From Streptomyces cacaoi (GTDB taxonomy: Bacteria; Actinomycetota; Actinomycetes; Streptomycetales; Streptomycetaceae): a stretch of 64,000 nt of DNA. Where the stretch lies: NCBI RefSeq assembly GCF_006539165.1, contig NZ_BJMM01000009.1:62001-126000 (forward strand), written 5' to 3'. The notes beneath the pieces were generated by a model. The model had not been told where the DNA came from. It worked only from the letters and a program-made list of their open reading frames with translations, and made no database searches. Positions 59,859-64,000 of the stretch are shown piece after piece. The position numbers and the translations under genes are program-made. Within the stretch, counting starts at the first letter, position 1. Each line of letters opens with the position of its first letter.

Positions 59859-60607
59859 CCGAGCACTGTCAGCCCCAGGCACCAGCCCACGGCCGCCCAG
59901 CCGTCGGAGCCGATCCCGGTGCCGAGGAGCAGGCCGCGCAGGGTCTCGATGGCCGGGGTGAACGGCTGGTGTTCGGCGATCGGCCGGAACCAGCCGGGCA
60001 TGGCGTCGACCGGCACGAAGGCGCTGGACAGCAGCGGCAGGATCATCAGCGGCAGCGCGTTGTTGCTGGCCGCCTCCGCGTTCGGACTGGCCAGCCCCAT
60101 GCCGACGGCGATCCAGGTGAGCGCCAGGGAGACGAGCGTCAGCAGTCCGAGCGCCAGGAGCCATTCGACGGCGGTGGCGTCCGTGGCGCGGAACCCGATC
60201 GCCACGGCGACGGCCCCGACGAGCGCGACGCTCGCCACACATTGCAGGACGCTGCCGACGACGTGCCCGACGAGTATGGAGCCGCGGTGGATCGCCATCG
60301 TCCGGAAGCGGGCGATGATGCCCTCGGTCATGTCGGAGGCGACGGACACGGCGCTGCCGATCGTGGTGCCGCCGACGGTCAGCAGCAGAATGCCCGGCAC
60401 GAGATAGGCGAGGTACTCCGACCGGTCGGCCCGGCCGCCGCCGATGCCGGCGCTCATCACGTCGCCGAAGACGTAGACGAAGAGCAACAGCAGCATGACC
60501 GGCGTGAGCAGCAGATTGAGGGTGAGGGACGGATAGCGCCGCGCGTGCAGGAGGTTGCGGCGCAGCATCGTGGACGAGTCGCGTGCGGCGAGGGACAGAG
60601 AACTCAT
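59816..60607 (-). CDS. ABC-2-type permease (DrrB-like drug exporter)
   Basis: The 263-residue protein has six TM helices and typical ABC-2 marks such as LVPGILLLTVGGTTIGSAVS and a final MPGWFRPIAEHQPFTPAIET segment of daunorubicin-resistance permeases. It forms an exporter with the ATPase at 60604, overlapping it by 4 nt. The cargo is unknown. The 3' end overlaps the converging pucR 3' end by 43 nt (59816-59858). Confidence 0.9.
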   Translation of the reverse strand: MSSLSLAARDSSTMLRRNLLHARRYPSLTLNLLLTPVMLLLLFVYVFGDVMSAGIGGGRADRSEYLAYLVPGILLLTVGGTTIGSAVSVASDMTEGIIARFRTMAIHRGSILVGHVVGSVLQCVASVALVGAVAVAIGFRATDATAVEWLLALGLLTLVSLALTWIAVGMGLASPNAEAASNNALPLMILPLLSSAFVPVDAMPGWFRPIAEHQPFTPAIETLRGLLLGTGIGSDGWAAVGWCLGLTVLGYLWSRSLFDRDPR

Positions 60608-61716
60608 CGGGCCGTCTCCTGGGACCGGGAAGGGGAGTCGGGCTGGGGCCGGAAGGGGGACCGGGAACCGGGCGGGGGCCCGGCGGACCGGTCGGCGGGA
60701 CCGGCCGGGGCGGGATCGTCCGAGCCGGTCAGGGCGAAGAACACGTCGTCGAGGTCGGGGGTGTGCACGGTCAGCTCGTCCGCCTCGATGCCGGCGGCGT
60801 CCAGCCAGTCCAGGAGGGAGCGCAGTTCGCGCTGGCTGCCGTCGCTGGGGATCCGGAGCGCCGGCGCCTCGTCCCCGGACGCGCCGCCCTGCGCTCCGGT
60901 GAGCCCGGGAAGACCGGCCTCGCGCAGGGCGTCGGCCGCCGCCCGGTACGCCTCCGGGTCGGTGAACCGGAGCCGGACGTGGCCGCCGGGGACGATCCGC
61001 TTCAGCTCGTCGGCTGTCCCCTCGGCGGCGATCCTGCCGTCGTTCAACACCGCGATGCGGTCGGCGAGTTCGTCGGCCTCGTCCAGGTACTGGGTGGTGA
61101 GGAAGACGGTGACGCCGTCGGTGACCAGCTCGCGGATGATCTGCCACATGGCATGGCGGCTGCGCGGGTCGAGTCCCGTGGTCGGCTCGTCGAGGAAGAT
61201 GATCCGCGGGCTGCCCACCAGCGTCATGGCGATGTCCAGGCGCCGCCTCATCCCGCCGGAGTAGCTCTGGGCGGGCTTCCGGGCGGCGTCGACGAGGTCG
61301 AACCGCTCCAGCAGCTCCGCGGTGACGCGCCGCCCGGTCCGCCGGGGCAGATGGTGCAGATCCGCCATGAGCAGCATGTTCTCCTCGCCGGTGATCAGTC
61401 CGTCGACGGCGGAGAACTGCCCGGTGACGCCGATCGCGGCCCGTACGAGGCCGGGTGAGCCGGCGAGGTCGTGCCCGGCGACCCGGGCCTGTCCGCCGTC
61501 GGCACGTATGAGCGTCGAGAGGATCTTCACGGCGGTGGTCTTGCCGGCGCCGTTCGGCCCGAGCAGCGCGAACACGGAACCGGCGGGGATGCGCAGATCG
61601 ATGCCGTCCAGGACGGTCTTGTCGCCGTACGACTTGCGCAGTCCGACGGCGCAGACGGCGTCCGGTGGCGGATCACCGCGCCTCTTGTCGAGCATGGGCA
61701 TGACAGATTCGGGCAT
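60604..61716 (-). CDS. ABC transporter ATPase (DrrA-like)
   Basis: This is a 370-residue protein with Walker A LLGPNGAGKTTAVKIL, signature YSGGMRRRLDIAMTLV, Walker B IIFLDEPTTGLDPRSR and an H-loop-like FLTTQYLDEAD. The DrrA C-terminal extension contains HTPDLDDVFFALTG. It powers the permease next to it, probably exporting a hydrophobic drug or lipid. GGAGAA precedes the ATG at 61716. The C-terminal 40 residues are Pro/Ser/Gly-rich. It is likely co-transcribed with the DUF4097 and RHH genes upstream on the same strand. Confidence 0.92.
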   Translation of the reverse strand: MPESVMPMLDKRRGDPPPDAVCAVGLRKSYGDKTVLDGIDLRIPAGSVFALLGPNGAGKTTAVKILSTLIRADGGQARVAGHDLAGSPGLVRAAIGVTGQFSAVDGLITGEENMLLMADLHHLPRRTGRRVTAELLERFDLVDAARKPAQSYSGGMRRRLDIAMTLVGSPRIIFLDEPTTGLDPRSRHAMWQIIRELVTDGVTVFLTTQYLDEADELADRIAVLNDGRIAAEGTADELKRIVPGGHVRLRFTDPEAYRAAADALREAGLPGLTGAQGGASGDEAPALRIPSDGSQRELRSLLDWLDAAGIEADELTVHTPDLDDVFFALTGSDDPAPAGPADRSAGPPPGSRSPFRPQPDSPSRSQETAR

Positions 61717-61843
61717 GAGGTTCTCCGTCTCGAAGGTGTGCGAAGGCTGAAGCAGTCGGTGCGGCACGGGCCCGGTCGAACGAAGGGCGGGGCCCGGCAG
61801 AGCACCGGGAGAGGGGGAGAAGGGGAAGGGGAGGCGAGGGCGC

Positions 61844-62692
61844 TCAGGCCCGGGCCCGGCGGATGTCGATGTTGCCGTACCGGGTGCGGGCGCGGACCTG
61901 GACGGTGTCCTCGCTCTCCGCCGGCGACTCGGACGCCGCGAGCGTGTTGCGCACCTGCCCGGAGCGTGAGCTGACGTCGAGCCAGGCGGCGGTGCCCTCG
62001 CGGACGCCGATCTCGATGGCGCCGAACGCGGTCTCCAACTGGACGGAGCCACGGGCCACTTCGCCCACCCGCAGCGCACCGTGCGCGGTGATGGCGGTGA
62101 CCGGGCCCTCGGCGCGCCGGATCTCGATGTCGCCGTTGGCGCCGCGCACCCGCAGCTCGCCCGTCGCGGCGTCCACGGTCGTGGTGCCGTGCGAGTTCTT
62201 CAGCACGGCCGGACCGTCGAGCAGGCCCGCGCGCATGCTGCCGGAGCTGGTGGTGATCTCGGCCTCGCCCTCGACCCGGTCCACGCTGATCGAGCCGTGC
62301 GACGCCTTCAGCTGGAGCGGGCCGGTCGTGCCCAGGCGGACATCGCCCGTCGCGGTCTTCACCCGGGTCCGGCCGAGGCGTCCCTCGCCGAACACCTGGA
62401 CCCAGGCGCCGGTCATGTCGATCCGTGAACCGGTGGGCAGTTCGACCGTCACATCGACGGTGCCGGTCCGGCCGAGGCCGAACAGCTGGGCCTTGGGCGT
62501 GCGAATGGTCAACTCGCCGCCCGTGCAGGTGACTTCGGTCTGCTCGGCCGCCCGGACGTCCGGGTCACGCTGCGGGTCGCGGGGGCGCACCTCGACGACC
62601 GTGTCGAGCCGGTCGCTCGCGGTGAACTCGATGGACCCGGCGTCCACATGGGCCGTGGCCGAGATGGGTCGGGGAGTGTCGAAAAGAGGCAT
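61844..62692 (-). CDS. DUF4097 family beta-strand repeat protein
   Basis: The 282-residue protein has the repetitive beta-helix-like pattern of DUF4097: repeated GDVRLGTTGPLQLKASHGSI, GEAEITTSSGSMRAGLLDG, GELRVRGANGDIEIRRAEG and QVRARTRYGNIDIRRA. No signal peptide or TM is seen. It lies 127 nt before the ABC ATPase and 79 nt after the RHH gene, in the same direction; this gene order recurs in Streptomyces. Role unknown. Confidence 0.85.
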   Translation of the reverse strand: MPLFDTPRPISATAHVDAGSIEFTASDRLDTVVEVRPRDPQRDPDVRAAEQTEVTCTGGELTIRTPKAQLFGLGRTGTVDVTVELPTGSRIDMTGAWVQVFGEGRLGRTRVKTATGDVRLGTTGPLQLKASHGSISVDRVEGEAEITTSSGSMRAGLLDGPAVLKNSHGTTTVDAATGELRVRGANGDIEIRRAEGPVTAITAHGALRVGEVARGSVQLETAFGAIEIGVREGTAAWLDVSSRSGQVRNTLAASESPAESEDTVQVRARTRYGNIDIRRARA

Positions 62693-62771
62693 GGCTGTCC
62701 CGTCCTCAGAGGTCTTCGGGACGTCCCCGCTGGTGGGACGTTGAGTGGATGGAGTGGGCCGGTGGGCGCGG

Positions 62772-63284
62772 TCAGCGCACCCAGCCGGTGAAGCTCTGCC
62801 CGACGGTCCGGGTCCGTTCCGCCGGGTGCGCCCGTGCACCGCCGTCGACCGCCGCCGAGACGGCGCGTACCAGCCAGGCGTTGACCGACAGGCCCTCGCG
62901 GGCGGCGGCCTCCTCCGCGCGGGACTTGAGGCGGGCCGGCAGCCGCAGGTTCACCCGGGCGGTGCCGCCCTCGTCGCCGTCGGCCGGTGCCGGGAACTGC
63001 TCGGTGGGTGCGGCCGGTTCGGCGGTGCCGCCCTCGTCGCCGGACGGTGGTGTCACCACGAAGTCGGGGTCGAGCCCGCGCAGCCGTACGTCGACCGAGC
63101 CGGGGGCGAGTTCACGGGTGATCTCGTCCATCGCGGCGGAGAGCACGTTGAGCATGGTCAGCCTGCTCGCCGACTCCAGGGGAGCGGTGAGCCGCTCGGC
63201 CAGCTCGCGGGCTTCCTGGCCGCCGGCTTCGGCGGCCACCGCGAGTTCGCGGCGGAGGTGGTCGACATACGGGGTGAGGTCCAT
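62772..63284 (-). CDS. Ribbon-helix-helix (HicB-antitoxin-like) DNA-binding protein
   Basis: This is a 170-residue protein. The C-terminal part, RVNLRLPARLKSRAEEAAA followed by EGLSVNAWLVRAVSAAVDG (about residues 110-148), is a ribbon-helix-helix domain like that of HicB or CopG. The N-terminal 90 residues are helical. The annotation antitoxin would need a toxin partner; none is seen. It heads the DUF4097-ABC group and probably represses it. Phased TGGCRCC repeats begin 11 bp upstream of the start. No strong ribosome site precedes the ATG. Confidence 0.85.
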   Translation of the reverse strand: MDLTPYVDHLRRELAVAAEAGGQEARELAERLTAPLESASRLTMLNVLSAAMDEITRELAPGSVDVRLRGLDPDFVVTPPSGDEGGTAEPAAPTEQFPAPADGDEGGTARVNLRLPARLKSRAEEAAAREGLSVNAWLVRAVSAAVDGGARAHPAERTRTVGQSFTGWVR

Positions 63285-63294
63285 AGAGCCATCA

Positions 63295-63335
63295 TGGCGC
63301 CAATATGGCACCAAGCGCAACCCCGTATGGCGCCG
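63295..63335. promoter_or_regulatory. Phased TGGCRCC repeats upstream of the RHH gene
   Basis: TGGCGCCA at 63295, TGGCACCA at 63306 and TGGCGCCG at 63328 start 11 and 22 bp apart, so all face the same side of the helix. Ribbon-helix-helix repressors bind such repeats cooperatively, so autoregulation of the adjacent gene is likely. Confidence 0.65.
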
Positions 63336-63453
63336 TCCCGTGCCGGAATCTGAGGGCACGCCTCCCACCTGCGGAAATGCGACGGGGGGTGGGTGCGATG
63401 GTGCCGCTTCCGCCTGCGATGTGGCCCTGTCGTGTGCCAGTTGTGCATTGAGT

Positions 63454-63471
63454 TGGCACCACGCGGTGCCA
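63454..63471. repeat. Inverted repeat TGGCACC-ACGC-GGTGCCA
   Basis: The 7-bp arms are perfect with a 4-nt loop. The arms contain the same TGGCACC word as the repeats at 63295-63335, so it may be a further binding site. A DNA hairpin is the alternative. Confidence 0.6.
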
Positions 63472-63543
63472 GTTGGTGTCCGCTGGTGCCGCCGCGGTGG
63501 CGCCGCGTGATCACAACCCTCGTCGCGATGGCCGATAGCTTGA

Positions 63544-63558
63544 GTTATAGTCTCTAAC
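63544..63558. promoter_or_regulatory. Palindrome GTTATAGTCTCTAAC overlapping a -10 for the epimerase gene
   Basis: The halves GTTATAG and CTCTAAC match at six of seven positions. TATAGT at 63546-63551 inside it is a good -10. A repressor binding here would block the epimerase promoter. The site is one of the most AT-rich in the region. No regulator gene is adjacent in the window. Confidence 0.65.
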
Positions 63559-63588
63559 GAACGCGATGAAAGTTAGCAGGAGGGTGTC

Positions 63589-64000
63589 ATGGCAGAGACG
63601 AATCCCACGGCGGACGGCGGCGACGGACTCCACGTCGTCCTCGGAGCCGGCCCGGCGGGCACCACGCTCGCCGAGGAACTGGCCCGCCGCGGGCACCCGG
63701 TCCGGCTCGTGAACCGCACGGGCGAGGGGGGGCCCGTCGCGGGTGTCGAGCGGCGCAAGGGGGACGTCGGCAGCCCGGAGGGCGCGCTGGCGGCCGTCGA
63801 GGGGGCGTCCGTCGTCCACCACTGTGTGAACGTCGCCTACCAGCACCAGGTCGAGGTGCTGCCCGGCGTCCAGGAGGCCGTGCTGGAGGCCGCCGCACGG
63901 GTCGGTGCGCGCCTGGTGGTGCTCGACACGCTGTACCCGTACGGCGAGACGGGCGGCGAGGTCATGACCGAGGAGACGCCCTGGCGGGCCACCTCGGCGA
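63589..64000 (+). CDS. NAD-dependent epimerase/dehydratase family protein (5' part)
   Basis: The frame opens at ATG 63589 with AGGAGG 5 nt upstream and runs off the window. The first residues after a short hydrophilic start, HVVLGAGPAGTTLAEELARR, form a Rossmann nucleotide-binding site, and ARLVVLDTLYPYGET resembles the SDR active-site Tyr region of extended SDRs. The rest is outside the window, so the substrate cannot be judged. Confidence 0.8.
   Translation, partial: MAETNPTADGGDGLHVVLGAGPAGTTLAEELARRGHPVRLVNRTGEGGPVAGVERRKGDVGSPEGALAAVEGASVVHHCVNVAYQHQVEVLPGVQEAVLEAAARVGARLVVLDTLYPYGETGGEVMTEETPWRATSA

Larger units (their letters stand above)
63285..63588. other. 304-bp divergent regulatory region
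   Basis: No gene is seen. It lies between the RHH gene (leftward) and the epimerase gene (rightward). It holds the phased repeats at 63295-63335, an inverted repeat at 63454-63471 and the epimerase promoter/operator at 63544-63558. Confidence 0.65.

Noticed and set aside
62772..63284. HicAB toxin-antitoxin pair
   Set aside because: The RHH domain resembles HicB, but no HicA-like small protein is adjacent. A repressor of the DUF4097-ABC genes fits better.

Overview
The window is high-GC DNA (most third codon positions are G or C) with frequent GTG starts, ATGA/GTGA stop-start overlaps, a chitinase promoter carrying a DasR-type operator, rare TTA codons in only two genes that I found, and a crt locus of the isorenieratene type. 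Together these point to a Streptomyces or close relative. The gene content (regulators, secreted hydrolases, secondary pathways, no rRNA, tRNA or ribosomal genes) looks like an accessory or chromosome-arm region. I cannot name the species.

Layout. 1-6.0 kb: two membrane-anchored XRE/DUF2690 proteins flank a small peptidoglycan-binding lipoprotein, followed by a SARP-NTPase regulator full of repeats. 6.0-16.3 kb: a divergent quinone oxidoreductase/HxlR pair, a gene-free 1.26 kb tract with a 16-bp tandem array, an amidohydrolase, an alpha/beta hydrolase, a sulfatase divergent from a TetR gene with a palindrome between them, a deaminase-fold protein and an aromatic amino acid hydroxylase. 16.5-19.4 kb: two adjacent ion-channel genes, a voltage-gated channel with a non-canonical filter and a CASTOR/POLLUX-like channel with a TTA third codon. 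19.5-28 kb: a GH18 chitinase, then an AsnC regulator, amidohydrolase and NCS1 permease, a quinone oxidoreductase and a secreted adenosine-deaminase-like enzyme. 28-31.2 kb: a GH65 phosphorylase coupled to a beta-phosphoglucomutase-like HAD enzyme. 31.4-38.6 kb: a complete narGHJI respiratory nitrate reductase operon, followed by a convergent MarR gene with a TTA codon. 39.4-41.2 kb: a crcB-DUF190-crcB fluoride channel operon and a DUF5133 gene.

42.4-54.8 kb is the carotenoid and light-response locus. crtE-crtI-crtB-Rieske oxygenase read leftward as one overlapping operon. Divergently, an SDR/DUF2867 gene, a photolyase, a collapsed second photolyase of the FeS-BCP class, crtY and crtU read rightward. 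The enzymes would take FPP to GGPP, phytoene, lycopene, beta-carotene and isorenieratene, while the photolyase repairs UV damage. The Rieske protein keeps both iron-binding motifs, so it may oxygenate a carotenoid; this is the most interesting lead in the window.

55-58 kb: an aminotransferase and a methylmalonate-semialdehyde-type dehydrogenase (probable beta-alanine/valine or similar catabolism), divergent from a PucR regulator that appears to be leaderless. 59.8-63.3 kb: a drug-exporter-type ABC ATPase/permease pair, a DUF4097 protein and a ribbon-helix-helix protein with phased repeats ahead of it. The window ends inside an NAD-dependent epimerase gene whose promoter carries a palindrome.
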